64,000 nucleotides of DNA from Methanosarcina flavescens (GCF_001304615.2 NZ_CP032683.1:2480001-2544000); one strand, 5' to 3'. Shown: positions 27,652 through 36,268, counted from the stretch's first letter. The notes: generated by a model from the sequence alone, not told the origin. Translations and numbers: made by a program.

Positions 27652-28629
27652 TCACTGGTCTGTAAGCCCGGCAGTCGTAACTGCGATAACAGCTTCTCCT
27701 TCGGGCAGATTTGGTGAGTCTACAAGACGGACGATTCTTTTATCACCCTTGGATTTTCGCAGGTAGAGCCTGAAGGTTGCAGTGTGCCCTACAACGTGCC
27801 CTCCGACAGGTCTTGTGGGGTCGCCAAAGAAGGCATCGGGTTTTGCCATAACCTGGTTTGTTACGACCACACAGGCATTGAACAGGTCTCCGAAACGGAG
27901 CAGGCTGTGCATATGCTTGTTGAGTTTCTGCTGCCTGTCGGCAAGGGTTCCCCTCCCTACGTATTCAGCCCTGAAGTGAGCCAGAAGTGAGTCAACAATC
28001 AGCAGGCGAACGGGTTTGCCCATTTCCTTGAGCTCATTTGCCAGGTCTGTTGCAGACTCAACAAGGAGCATCTGGTGATTGGAGTTGTATGCCCTGGCGA
28101 CATGGATATTCTGGAGGAACTCTTTTGGATCAAGATCCATGCCATATTTCTCGGAAAGCCCTTTTACCATCTGGGCAATTCTTTCAGGCCTGAAAGTGTT
28201 TTCAGTGTCTATAATAATAACCGAACCATCAAGCCCTCCGTGTTCCCTGTCCATCTGGACATTGACTGCAAGCTGATGAGCCAGTTGAGTCTTTCCTGAA
28301 CCGAATTCTCCGTATAGTTCGGTAATTGCCTGGGTTTCTACGCCCCCACCCATCATTTCATCAAATTCCGTACAACCGGTCGTCAGCTTGCCTACAAGTT
28401 TCCGCCTTTCAAGCACGACGTCTCCGGTCTCAAAGCCCCCAATATCAGCAGCTTGTCTTGCAGCATTAATGATTTTTGCAGCCGTCGATTCTCCTATTTC
28501 AGCTGTTGTTGCAAGTTCAGAAGGAGAAGCTACAGCCACTGCTTCAATGGTATTAAATCCGGCTTCTTTGAGTTTCTCTGCGGTTGCAGGGCCAACTCCG
28601 GGCAACTCTTCGAGTGCTATTTCGCTCAT
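27652..28629 (-). CDS. radA: DNA repair and recombination protein RadA
   Basis: A 325-residue archaeal RadA recombinase, the homologue of Rad51 and RecA that forms the strand-exchange filament. The N-terminal helix-hairpin-helix [19 protein letters not shown] is followed by Walker [10 protein letters not shown], the ATP-cap region and Walker [16 protein letters not shown], and [19 protein letters not shown] in loop L2. The ATG at 28629 is chosen: AGGAGA lies eight bases before it and the upstream extension of 19 residues is not conserved in type. Immediately beyond the stop, another frame encodes a repetitive SEVEKPQ-like tail (see findings). coaD is divergent. Confidence 0.97.
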   Translation of the reverse strand: MSEIALEELPGVGPATAEKLKEAGFNTIEAVAVASPSELATTAEIGESTAAKIINAARQAADIGGFETGDVVLERRKLVGKLTTGCTEFDEMMGGGVETQAITELYGEFGSGKTQLAHQLAVNVQMDREHGGLDGSVIIIDTENTFRPERIAQMVKGLSEKYGMDLDPKEFLQNIHVARAYNSNHQMLLVESATDLANELKEMGKPVRLLIVDSLLAHFRAEYVGRGTLADRQQKLNKHMHSLLRFGDLFNACVVVTNQVMAKPDAFFGDPTRPVGGHVVGHTATFRLYLRKSKGDKRIVRLVDSPNLPEGEAVIAVTTAGLTDQ

Positions 28630-28956
28630 TACTAATTCTCCTAAGATGCACATGTTTGTATAAGGTGCATAACAGTTGCTCCACAATAGTTTTGCAGGTA
28701 TATATAACTAGAGGAGGCTCTGTGAAAGTATTCTGAAGTGGCTGTAAACACGGAAACATAACCAGGGGATATGGCAAATCTGGCAAAAACCAAGAAGCTT
28801 TTTTCTGACACTCACATTTAAAAAAAGCAGAGAAGAAAGTTAAAAGAAAGTGAAAAGAGCGTGGAAAAATAGAGAAAAAAGAGAAAAAACATGATGATTC
28901 CCTGAAATCCGGGGAAAAACCAAAACTTCTTTTTACTTGGTAGATTATCACCCATC
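28630..28956. promoter_or_regulatory. Divergent promoter region of radA and coaD
   Basis: This 327-base gap separates radA (minus) and coaD (plus). For radA, TTATATATA on the minus strand at about 28697-28706 is a good TATA element, giving a leader of about 45 bases with AGGAGA near the start. On the coaD side the stretch is purine-rich (GAAAAAAGAGAAAAAAC) and no clear TATA box stands out. No other feature is seen. Confidence 0.5.
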
Positions 28957-29427
28957 ATGCCAAAGGTCGCAGTCGGCGGTACGTTCCAGTATTTTCATGA
29001 CGGCCACGCCAAACTGATTAAAAAAGCATTTGAGATAGCAGGAGATGGAAAGGTCCACATAGGACTTTCATCGGATGATATGGTGAGTAAAAGCCACAGC
29101 GTCGATAATTATAAAAAAAGAAGAAACCAGTTAATTCAATTTATAAAAAAGATGGGGTTTCTGGACGACAGGTATGAGATTACAAAGCTGAATGACCCTT
29201 ATGGCCCTACACTGGAGGAAGATTTCGACTATATAATTGTCTCTCCTGAAACCTATCCGGTAGCCCTTAAAATCAATCGCATCAGGGAAGAAAAAGGAAA
29301 GAAGCCTCTGGAAATCGTATACGTTGAATATGTACTGGCTGAGGATGGAATCCCGATCTCCTCAACACGGATTGCAGAAGGGGAGATTGACAGGCACGGC
29401 AAGCTGAAAAAAGACATAAAGCACTGA
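28957..29427 (+). CDS. coaD: Phosphopantetheine adenylyltransferase, archaeal type
   Basis: A 156-residue nucleotidyltransferase that adenylates 4'-phosphopantetheine to dephospho-CoA. The signature FHDGHAKLI gives the HxGH motif in GGTFQYFHDGHAKL, and the second nucleotide-binding motif is ISSTRI in EDGIPISSTRIAEGEI. This is the archaeal/eukaryotic-type enzyme, different in sequence from bacterial CoaD. The length is standard. It begins with ATG without an evident ribosome binding site. Two small genes follow on the same strand. Confidence 0.94.
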   Translation: MPKVAVGGTFQYFHDGHAKLIKKAFEIAGDGKVHIGLSSDDMVSKSHSVDNYKKRRNQLIQFIKKMGFLDDRYEITKLNDPYGPTLEEDFDYIIVSPETYPVALKINRIREEKGKKPLEIVYVEYVLAEDGIPISSTRIAEGEIDRHGKLKKDIKH

Positions 29428-29494
29428 ATAAGTCCACTTGGCATTGCTTATATCCAAGTAGATATAAATCAGGACAGAAACATAAAGTGATAGT

Positions 29495-29827
29495 ATGCCC
29501 AGAGAATTTACACGAAAGGATATTGAGATTTTTAACAAACTTGCCCCTGAAGCCGGGGGCAGATTGACTTCCAGGGAAGCAGGACACCAGTTTCCCTTTA
29601 TTCTGCGCCCGGTCTCACATAAGTTTGCCGAGTCGCCGGAAGATTTCAGGGAAAGGCTGGAGAGGTTGAGCCCCGATGAGCTTGATTACCTTGTAGGGCT
29701 TGCGCTGGAGGGAAAGGAAGACGTCCAGTCCCTGGGAGAAGACTTTGAGGAGCTGGCTGCAATAGTTGCCGAAAAGCTGTCTCCTGAAAGAGCAAAGCAG
29801 CTAAAGGACTTTGTAGGAGTCTTCTAA
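29495..29827 (+). CDS. Conserved hypothetical protein, 110 residues
   Basis: A small acidic helical protein beginning MPREFTRKDIEIFNKLAPEA. No known domain is recognised. Features are a conserved-looking GHQFPFILRPVSHKFAES segment, LSPDELDYLVGLALEGKED, and a helical C-terminus ending RAKQLKDFVGVF. It stops 14 bases before the endonuclease IV-like gene, so the two are probably co-transcribed; a role in the same DNA-related process is possible but unproven. TATA-like GCTTATATCC lies about 50 bases upstream. Confidence 0.7.
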   Translation: MPREFTRKDIEIFNKLAPEAGGRLTSREAGHQFPFILRPVSHKFAESPEDFRERLERLSPDELDYLVGLALEGKEDVQSLGEDFEELAAIVAEKLSPERAKQLKDFVGVF

Positions 29828-29841
29828 AAGGATAGCTGAAA

Positions 29842-30675
29842 ATGTCCTCAAAACAGCTGCTTTTCGGTACCGGAGGGATCCCAAGAAGCACAAAAGGAAC
29901 AAGCAGCATCTTGGGAATTAAACGGATAAGAGAACTTGGCCTTGACTGTATGGAGCTTGAATTTGTTCAGGGAGTGCGTATGAGCGAAAATGGGGCAAAA
30001 AACGTTCTGGAAGCTGCGATAAAAGAAGAAGTAGCCCTGAGTGTCCATGCCCCTTACTACATCAACCTGAACTCTTACGAAGAAGAAAAATTAAAAGCAA
30101 GCCTTGAAAGGATCTACCAGGCTGCAAGGATAGGCAGCCTCTGCGGTGCAGAATCCATTGTGCTGCACGCCGGTTTCTATCAGAAAAGCAGCAAAAAACA
30201 CACCTTTGAGAGTGTCTCAAAAGCCCTGAAAATACTTACCAAGCAGCTTCAGGATGAAGGAATTCCTGCAGTCCTGCGCCCTGAAACTATGGGCAAGCGT
30301 ACCCAATTTGGAACACTTGAAGAAGTGCTTGAGCTAAGTGCAGAAATCGAAGGAGTTATGCCCTGTATTGATTTTTGCCATTTGCACGCAAGGGAAGGAA
30401 AGGAGAACTCCTACCAGGAGTTTACGGAAATCCTCTCCCGGGTCGAGGAAAGCCTCGGAAATGAAGGGCTTTCAAATATGCACATGCATGTCTCAGGCGT
30501 GGAATACGGCATCAATGGGGAAAAGAAGCACCTGAACCTCAAAGAATCCGACTTTAATTACCCCATACTTATGAAAACTTTGAAAGAATTCAATACCAGA
30601 GGGCGGGTAATAATTGAGAGCCCTATTCTTGAGCAAGACGCACTTATGCTGAGGGAGATTTACACGGAATTATAA
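29842..30675 (+). CDS. Endonuclease IV-like TIM-barrel protein
   Basis: A 277-residue protein of the AP-endonuclease-2/xylose-isomerase-like TIM-barrel superfamily, close to archaeal endonuclease IV (Nfo). Metal-ligand regions visible are LSVHAPYYINLNS, SIVLHAGFY, VLRPETMGK, MPCIDFCHLHARE, SNMHMHVSGVEYG and VIIESP, giving the histidines, glutamates and aspartates of a trinuclear zinc site. It may cleave DNA at abasic sites. Some superfamily members are sugar isomerases, so the DNA role is a family-level inference. It follows the 110-residue gene by 14 bases with AAAGGATAG as ribosome binding site. Confidence 0.88.
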   Translation: MSSKQLLFGTGGIPRSTKGTSSILGIKRIRELGLDCMELEFVQGVRMSENGAKNVLEAAIKEEVALSVHAPYYINLNSYEEEKLKASLERIYQAARIGSLCGAESIVLHAGFYQKSSKKHTFESVSKALKILTKQLQDEGIPAVLRPETMGKRTQFGTLEEVLELSAEIEGVMPCIDFCHLHAREGKENSYQEFTEILSRVEESLGNEGLSNMHMHVSGVEYGINGEKKHLNLKESDFNYPILMKTLKEFNTRGRVIIESPILEQDALMLREIYTEL

Positions 30676-30695
30676 TTCCTTTTTAAATTTACCTA

Positions 30696-30783
30696 GGCAC
30701 TTACAATTCAGAAAAAAAGTGTTTCTTATTTTTCACTTGCTTTTTCTAAAAAGGCAATGTGCCTAATTTTCTGTAAATTAAGT
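30696..30783. repeat. Inverted pair of end-like motifs
   Basis: GGCACTTACAATTCAGAAAA starts at 30697, and its diverged inverse TTTTCTGTAAATTAAGT ends at 30783, with the near-palindrome GGCAATGTGCC at 30753-30763 between them. The same motif appears in longer form at 32249-32284 and as an exact 17-mer at 31071. The arrangement looks like the ends of an insertion element or a small hairpin element. It sits immediately before the hepT remnant. Confidence 0.5.
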
Positions 30784-30950
30784 ATCCTGAGGTTCCTTGG
30801 AGAGATATGGCCAGATTTCGAGACAAAGTAGTACATGGCTATTTTGGTGTTGATCTTGAGGTTGTTTGGAATACGGCAATTGATGATGCTTCTTCTTTGA
30901 AGCCTTTAATATCAAAAATTCTAGATGAAACAGAAAAAAGATTAAGTTAA
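30777..30950 (+). pseudogene. hepT-like toxin remnant
   Basis: A 57-codon C-terminal piece of a HepT-family (DUF86) toxin. The frame reads KYPEVPWRDMARFRDKVVHG then YFGVDLEVVWNTAID, containing the family's RX4-6H-type catalytic motif and the invariant HGYFGVD. The stop upstream at 30774 and the missing N-terminal half show it is truncated exactly where the inverted end-like motif ends. Its usual partner, the minimal nucleotidyltransferase MntA, is absent. It is therefore a dead toxin-antitoxin relic, cut by a mobile element. Confidence 0.8.
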
Positions 30951-31244
30951 TTTCTTAAAATGGGGTACAATAGTACTCTTTCTTTGGAATCTATATTTAT
31001 AAAATCGTTTATATTCCGTTATATTTTAAGACTGTGTATCCTATTGAACTTTTGAATATACGATATTTGGAATTTACAGAACTTTTGATATATAGCCAAA
31101 GATAGAGATATTGATGAGTTTGTGATTTTAGAAGTCGTTTTCAATATATCTTTGAATACGGGTGGGATACTTATTCTATATATGCTTTCTGTGTAAGCTA
31201 TCAAACAATCAAAGATTAGGAGACAATCGCAGAATTTAGATATG

Positions 31245-31477
31245 GGCTCTGTAGAAATCCTTAATTTAATCCATAATAATTCTATTACTTTTTTTATATT
31301 ATAGACTATTAGTTTAACTTTTACTTCTTTTACTTGATTTCTAACCTTTCTTGCTCTTAATGTTTCTCCAAATTTCCTTTTTACAACAGATATTATTGTC
31401 TCTACTATATTCCTTCTATTGTATGTGATCTTATCAAAGTCTTTGTTTAATTGTTTTCTATATTTTCCGTTTATTCT
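31245..31477 (-). mobile_element. 3' remnant of a DDE transposase with its terminal repeat
   Basis: On the minus strand the sequence encodes the end of an IS5/IS4-type DDE transposase: YNRRNIVETIISVVKRKFGE, then TLRARKVRNQVKEVKVKLIV, with YN following. This matches the region around the catalytic glutamate (VET). The element's tip GGCTCTGTAGAAATCC borders it at 31245. The 5' part is lost, and the coding remnant stops exactly at the border of the second MITE copy. The frame stays open past the tip to 31019. Confidence 0.75.
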
Positions 31478-31597
31478 GGCTCTGTAGAAAACCTACTTAA
31501 TCGTCATTAATAGACTTAAAGTTCTCAGCAAAATTGAATCAGGCAATTCAGTTTTAATTTGTTATGATTGGTTATTTCAGAGGATTTCTACAGAGCC
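31478..31597. mobile_element. 120-bp MITE, copy 2
   Basis: The same 120-bp element as at 5652-5771, differing at only about five positions, with tips GGCTCTGTAGAAAACCT and AGGATTTCTACAGAGCC. The flanking bases (TTTATTCT and ATTATTAC) do not match, so unlike copy 1 it has no target duplication. That suggests a rearrangement joined it to the transposase remnant on its left. Confidence 0.88.
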
Positions 31598-31827
31598 ATT
31601 ATTACATAATCACGGTATCTGAAGAAGCTACCAATGATAAAAATTTTCTTAATATGCTATATAAATATGATCTTCAATTGAAAAAGTTTGTCTGGTGCGT
31701 AATTTGTTTTAGAGATGGATCTAAGAATTGGATTCCGGAGAAAGATGCAATCAGAATTAAAAATGAGCTTGAAAATAACGAAAATATTTTTACTGTACGT
31801 CTTGATTACCTTTATTATGGTGCATAG
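31598..31827 (+). pseudogene. Orphan C-terminal fragment fused to MITE sequence
   Basis: An open frame of 87 codons starts inside the MITE at 31564; its first 11 residues are MITE-derived. The rest reads [20 protein letters not shown], then [20 protein letters not shown] and ends [10 protein letters not shown]. It looks like the C-terminal end of a real protein truncated by the mobile element, rather than random sequence, but no family is recognised. There is no ribosome binding site. Confidence 0.4.
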
Positions 31828-31885
31828 ACTCCTAATTAATTTTCAGTTCAAGCTTATCTTCAGGTACTTCAGATTATTCACTATC

Positions 31886-31923
31886 TAAAACAGCCTTTGT
31901 AGAATTCTACAAAGGCTGTTTTA
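31886..31923. repeat. 38-bp perfect palindrome
   Basis: TAAAACAGCCTTTGTAGAA is followed directly by its exact reverse complement, with no loop. The half-site CAGCCTTTGTAGAA resembles the MITE tip GGCTCTGTAGAA, so it may be two element ends joined head to head. It could also act as a terminator, since one arm ends in TTTT. A 41-codon frame on the minus strand (31907-32032) ends inside it. Confidence 0.75.
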
Positions 31924-32248
31924 CGAAGTTACTAAGCTCATTTTCAATCCTTGCTTGTTGAGCAAGTAATCCATCAATTGAAAAGTTTTCTCTTGACTTT
32001 TCTGGCCTGGGTGCATAATTCTTCTCTGTCATTGTGGGAACGCAAACCAAATACCTACCGGCTTTCTACAGCGATTTTCCTAAAACTTATGCGTTTCATC
32101 TTACTTTGAGCCAATCCCAGCGCAAATTGCTATGAATATCAATGAAATACAGAGCTTTTGTGCTAAAATCTATGCATAAGTAAAACATGGGATTTCAAAG
32201 AAAAACGCAACAAGTAGTCTAGACTGTTGTGTTTACAATTAATTTATT

Positions 32249-32284
32249 GGCACTTAGAATTTACAGAACTTTTGGCACATTGCC
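32249..32284. repeat. End-like motif, right-hand copy
   Basis: GGCACTTAGAATTTACAGAA followed by CTTTTGGCACATTGCC. The reverse complement matches 30753-30783 over most of its length, so the two motifs face each other across the 1.5-kb remnant region. An exact 17-base piece (AATTTACAGAACTTTTG) is also at 31071-31087. This supports an old insertion element spanning 30.75-32.28 kb that has since decayed. Confidence 0.5.
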
Positions 32285-32398
32285 TCTAAAAAGCTTAAAA
32301 GAAATTAATATGTACATGGTGTTGCAAGCACATATTATTCAATATATTATTCAAAGTCACATTCTAAGCAAATCCCATAAAAATACAATTCTCATATT

Positions 32399-32689
32399 TT
32401 ACTGAATCCCACTCCAGCTGTACTGTTTACCACTGTAACGTTTCTCGCCCTTTATTTCCTCCTCGTGCTTTTTCATAGCTAACTTTTTCTTGTGTTTCAT
32501 TATCAGGTAGACTCCAGCCAGGCCCACAAGAGTGTAGATTAGCCGCGTGATAAAGGACTTCTTCCCAAATATAGCCGCTACCAGATCGAAGTTCAGGAGA
32601 CCTACAAATCCCCAGTTAATTGCACCTATTATTGTTAGCACTTTAGACGGAATATACAGACTATCCGGCATATTATGCATCTCATGCAT
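32399..32689 (-). CDS. DUF378 small membrane protein
   Basis: A 96-residue protein of the DUF378 family: VLTIIGAINWGFVGLLNFDL, VAAIFGKKSFITRLIYTLVG and LAGVYLI. Two transmembrane helices are followed by a highly charged lysine-rich tail. The family is common in bacteria and archaea and has no known function. The ATG at 32689 is chosen because GGAGG lies ten bases before it; longer frames would add 12 residues. It stands alone between the remnant region and the cobalt transporter. Confidence 0.85.
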   Translation of the reverse strand: MHEMHNMPDSLYIPSKVLTIIGAINWGFVGLLNFDLVAAIFGKKSFITRLIYTLVGLAGVYLIMKHKKKLAMKKHEEEIKGEKRYSGKQYSWSGIQ

Positions 32690-32946
32690 CTTTATCAAAC
32701 CTCCCCACTGAAATAGAGCATTCACAAACGACAGATCTCTTTTCCCGGAGTGGAAAAACTCCAGGTTTCGGATGGTCTTATCATTTGTTGTAGTAAACAG
32801 TGTTGGAGCTAAGATATTATGAAACTATTCCTCACATTGCAATCTGGCGTAAAATGAGATAAATTTCCAGATATACTATTAATTACAATACATAGAAGGG
32901 CTAAGTATAGTGAGGTCTGAGGAAAAAAGGAGAAAAGAAGGGAAAA

Positions 32947-34308
32947 TTATATCTTTATCGTCTCAGGGCTGTCTTCGGTTTCTTCAAGCCACTGACAGTC
33001 TTCTTCCCTGTTAACAACTCCAACCTTAAATTCTATTCCACTTTTTTCCACGTATTCCTTTATTCTTTTAAGGGCATGGTCAACCATCCCGCCGGCTGTA
33101 AGAATAAGACAACGTTTTCCACAAAGCGCCATAAGGATAGATTTGTCTATAACACCTGAAGTGACATCCAGTCGGATTCCGTCCTGTTCAGCAAGGATTT
33201 TACTTTTCTTGCCCATAGCTCCGACGAAGGCAATCTCTCCTTTCTTGAGGATCTGCTTTATTTCAGGCAAGGAATAGCTTTCAGTATCGTAAAGCAGGAC
33301 TCCGCCCGCTTTAATCCCTTTGCGCTTTAACTCAACAATAGCCCTTCCGTCTGAATGAATATGTAGCACAGTAGCGTTAATGGCCTCGTAAGGCGACTGG
33401 GTTGCATATTCTCCATACATCACCCCGAGGTTCAGGTTATCCCCTTCTCTTACGCCAGGAGGAACCTCAACCCACATCAGGTCAAGGGGTTTTAAGGTAT
33501 TGACAAGCTCGGGTATGGTTTTCGGGGTATTCCTGCCGTATGCAAGCCCCCTTCTTTCTATCTCGTGGTAGATCTCAAGGGTTGTTGGCTGCTTTAGCCC
33601 AGCTTTTTTGAGCAGCTCGGAGTCTTTGAAAACTTCTGCCGGGGTACCCTGCCCTATTATTTTGCTATTTGACAGGAGGAATACATAATCAGACCAGCGG
33701 TATGCCAGGTCCACGTCATGTGTTGAAATAATAATAGTGCTCCCAAAGTGGTTAAACTCGTTAATTAAGTCCATGATTTCATCCGCGCTGACTGGGTCAA
33801 GATTTGAGAGGGGTTCGTCAAGGATAATCACTTCGGGTTCCATTGCCATTACACCGGCAATCGCGACCCTTTTCTTCTGTCCTCCGCTGAGATGATGAGG
33901 AGGTTTGTCTTTAAACCTGGAAAGACCCACCTGCTCAAGGGCAAGCTGAACGCAGGTGTCGATCCTTTCTTTCGGATAACCGAGGTTTGAAGGTCCGAAA
34001 GCTACATCCTGAAATACTGTGGGAGCAAAAATCTGGTCATCGGAATTCTGAAAGACTATCCCTATGGATTTCCGAATTTCCCGGAGAGATTTTGAATCAT
34101 ACTTGAAAGGAACACCGTGGAACAGAATTTCACCCTGGCTCGGCTTAAGGGTCCCATTAAGAAGCAGGAAAAGGGTGGACTTACCGGAGCCGTTCTGCCC
34201 TACAAAGGCAATTTTCTTTCCTTTCATAATTTCAATATTCAGATCCTGAATAGCCACGGTCCCATCAGGGTAAGTATACTTAAGGTCCCTGGTCTCAAGA
34301 ATTATCAT
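32947..34308 (-). CDS. cbiO: Cobalt/nickel ECF transporter ATPase with C-terminal extension
   Basis: A 453-residue CbiO/NikO, the energising ATPase of the group I ECF metal transporter. Walker [10 protein letters not shown], signature [13 protein letters not shown], Walker [14 protein letters not shown] and H-loop IIISTHDVD are in the first 235 residues. Known CbiO proteins end near residue 280; here about 170 further residues follow, containing [40 protein letters not shown] and [17 protein letters not shown], of no recognised family. Downstream of CbiQ by 11 bases, it is the last gene of cbiMNQO. Cobalt supplies corrinoids and nickel F430; the metal is not decided by sequence. Confidence 0.92.
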   Translation of the reverse strand: MIILETRDLKYTYPDGTVAIQDLNIEIMKGKKIAFVGQNGSGKSTLFLLLNGTLKPSQGEILFHGVPFKYDSKSLREIRKSIGIVFQNSDDQIFAPTVFQDVAFGPSNLGYPKERIDTCVQLALEQVGLSRFKDKPPHHLSGGQKKRVAIAGVMAMEPEVIILDEPLSNLDPVSADEIMDLINEFNHFGSTIIISTHDVDLAYRWSDYVFLLSNSKIIGQGTPAEVFKDSELLKKAGLKQPTTLEIYHEIERRGLAYGRNTPKTIPELVNTLKPLDLMWVEVPPGVREGDNLNLGVMYGEYATQSPYEAINATVLHIHSDGRAIVELKRKGIKAGGVLLYDTESYSLPEIKQILKKGEIAFVGAMGKKSKILAEQDGIRLDVTSGVIDKSILMALCGKRCLILTAGGMVDHALKRIKEYVEKSGIEFKVGVVNREEDCQWLEETEDSPETIKI

Positions 34309-34319
34309 AAGTTTTTACC

Positions 34320-35102
34320 TCAGACAATAGATGCGTTTTTTGTTAGATAAAGAAGTGCGAGAGTCAGGAGAAAATAGGTTGAAGTAAGTAGCATCTCAGG
34401 TGCTCCTACAGGCCTGTGCACTTCGAAAAGTGCCATTTTCCCATCATAACATCTTGAGTTCATGGCTAGGAAGAGTTTATCCCCCTGTTCCCAGGAACGG
34501 ACGAAAAGTGTGCTCCCAAGCATGCCCAGGGAACGGATAGACCGCCTGAAATTTGAGTATCCCAGTCTCACGGTCTGGGCGTACCTGATGGAAAGAGCCA
34601 TGTCAAGGAAGACGAAAATATAGCGGTAAATCAACATGGAGAGTTCTATAAAAGACTCTGGGAGCCTGGAGGCTTTAAGCACCGCAAAGAGCTCTATCAT
34701 GGGGGTTGTCAGTGCCAGAAAGTAAAGGCAGCACATCCCGCTTATTGATCTTGCAAGTACCAGCAGGGCAAGCTCAAACCCATCTGCTCTTACAGCGAGA
34801 GGATAACCCAGGAGTTCAAAAGACAGAAGTTCAGGTCCTGTACCTGAAAAAAAGGCTATAATAAAAACTCCGATAACTGCAAAGCCCATAGGAGCCAGCA
34901 GAAGTTTTACATACAGATAGAGGGGTGCTTTGCCAAAGGTAACTGTTGCAAAGCTCATGCACAGAGCTATGAAAAAGGGAGGGATAGGAGACCTGGAAGA
35001 AACTCCTGCAAGCAAACCGAATAGCACTATTGCCAGTTTTAGCCAGTTATTTCGGTGCCTTAGAGGGCTAATAAGGGCATAGTCATCAAGGATATTTGTC
35101 AT
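34320..35102 (-). CDS. cbiQ: Cobalt/nickel ECF transporter transmembrane protein
   Basis: A 260-residue T-component with about five or six helices. Early helices include LKLAIVLFGLLAGVSSRSPI, and the coupling region RYAQTVRLGYSNFRRSIRSL followed by SLGMLGSTLFVRSWEQGD is typical of CbiQ (the motif that contacts the ATPase). It bridges the ATPase CbiO and the substrate component CbiM. The cbiN gene lies 120 bases upstream and cbiO 11 bases downstream, so the unit is one operon. The initiator is ATG; no strong ribosome binding site is seen. Confidence 0.92.
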   Translation of the reverse strand: MTNILDDYALISPLRHRNNWLKLAIVLFGLLAGVSSRSPIPPFFIALCMSFATVTFGKAPLYLYVKLLLAPMGFAVIGVFIIAFFSGTGPELLSFELLGYPLAVRADGFELALLVLARSISGMCCLYFLALTTPMIELFAVLKASRLPESFIELSMLIYRYIFVFLDMALSIRYAQTVRLGYSNFRRSIRSLGMLGSTLFVRSWEQGDKLFLAMNSRCYDGKMALFEVHRPVGAPEMLLTSTYFLLTLALLYLTKNASIV

Positions 35103-35222
35103 ATTGAAAACCTGCAGAACGGTAGATGAAACCTGAAAATTAAAGGCTAAAAATAAAAGACAAAAGATAAAAACCTTCCTACCTGAGAGGAAGGAAACAT
35201 GGTGAAAAAATATAAAAATAGA

Positions 35223-35564
35223 TTACAGGGACTGGCTATCTCCTTCGGACTTACTTTTTTCTCCGTAGGCAAGGTCGCTTTCATATCTCTTTTTGGCCCT
35301 GTAATATCCGAAGAAATATCCCAGGATGCCTGCACCTATAGCAGCCTGAAGCCCAAAGAGTAGGCTCTCGATTTCACCGCTCGGAGGTTCCCAGAAGGGT
35401 TCTGCTACAGGTTCATAGGTTCCGCCAGTGATTTCAATTATTGCGTCTTCAGCCTGCCCGTCGGCTCCCATATATTCGGCATCTGTTGTCGAAGACATAT
35501 AGACAAACTGAATTGCAAAGATCAAGATGATGGCAAGCACAATAATTTCCAGTTTTCTGCTCAT
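35223..35564 (-). CDS. cbiN: Cobalt transport protein CbiN
   Basis: A 113-residue small subunit with one helix at the N-terminus (IIVLAIILIFAIQFVYM), an extracytoplasmic segment with GADGQAEDAIIEITGGTYEP, and a second helix (LLFGLQAAIGAGILGYFFGY) before a short charged cytoplasmic tail. This is the CbiN plan: two helices and an external loop that helps load metal into CbiM. Its ATG overlaps the cbiM stop by four bases (ATGA), so translation is coupled. It favours cobalt over nickel, since nickel systems often use other accessory proteins. Confidence 0.92.
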   Translation of the reverse strand: MSRKLEIIVLAIILIFAIQFVYMSSTTDAEYMGADGQAEDAIIEITGGTYEPVAEPFWEPPSGEIESLLFGLQAAIGAGILGYFFGYYRAKKRYESDLAYGEKSKSEGDSQSL

Positions 35565-36268
35565 GCTGAGCTCCCTCTAAGTTTTCGAACAACTGCAGCT
35601 TCAATTACTTTCATCTCCACAAGGATATCACTTTTTACGTTGACCACGTACTTGAAGAGCAGAGCACTGACCGCACCTTCCATAATTGCCAGAGGCAGCT
35701 GCGTAAGTCCAAAGATAGCCCCGAATATCTTAAGTTGGGCCAGAAATCCTCCTAAGGTAAGGATATTTCCTTCAGGATAGGCAAGCGCAAGCTGTACAGA
35801 AGTTACGCCATAAGTTGCCCAATCTCCAATAGCTGTAGCAAGGAAGACAACGAAATAAAAATTAATCCTGGCTTTCATACCTGCCTTATAAACAATATAT
35901 GCTGCCAGAGGGCCTGCTATTCCCATAGAGAATACATTTGCTCCAAGGGTTGTCAATCCGCCATGGGCAAGGAATAGAGCCTGGTAGAGAAGCACGATGG
36001 TCCCGAGCACTGCAGAAATCGCCGGTCCGAACATGATTGCAGCAATCCCGGTTCCGGTAGGATGAGAACAACTTCCGTTAACAGAAGGTAATTTCAGTGC
36101 AGAGAGCACGAAAATAAACGCACCTGCAACAGCCAGAAGAGGCAGTATCTCACGTTTTTCATTTACAAGCCTGTTCATTTTATAAATCCCATACAGTATC
36201 ACCGGTACGGATACTATAAACCACAACTGCCACCAGGGGGCGTTTAAAAAACCTTCCATTATATGCAT
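35561..36268 (-). CDS. cbiM: Cobalt/nickel ECF transporter substrate-binding membrane protein
   Basis: A 235-residue S-component that selects and moves the metal. The conserved N-terminus MHIMEGFLNAPWWQLWF supplies the metal ligands, so the ATG at 36268 must be the start; a longer frame begins seven codons earlier. GGTGA six bases before it is the ribosome binding site. A further signature is VNGSCSHPTGTGIAAIMFGP, and there are about seven helices. It is the first gene of the operon cbiM-cbiN-cbiQ-cbiO. No B12 riboswitch or NikR palindrome was spotted in front of it. Confidence 0.94.
   Translation of the reverse strand: MHIMEGFLNAPWWQLWFIVSVPVILYGIYKMNRLVNEKREILPLLAVAGAFIFVLSALKLPSVNGSCSHPTGTGIAAIMFGPAISAVLGTIVLLYQALFLAHGGLTTLGANVFSMGIAGPLAAYIVYKAGMKARINFYFVVFLATAIGDWATYGVTSVQLALAYPEGNILTLGGFLAQLKIFGAIFGLTQLPLAIMEGAVSALLFKYVVNVKSDILVEMKVIEAAVVRKLRGSSA

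Noticed and set aside
31907-32032. Minus-strand 41-codon frame starting MTEKNYAPRPEKS
   Set aside because: It looks protein-like, but it has no ribosome binding site, ends inside the palindrome and has no recognised family. Too weak to call as a gene.
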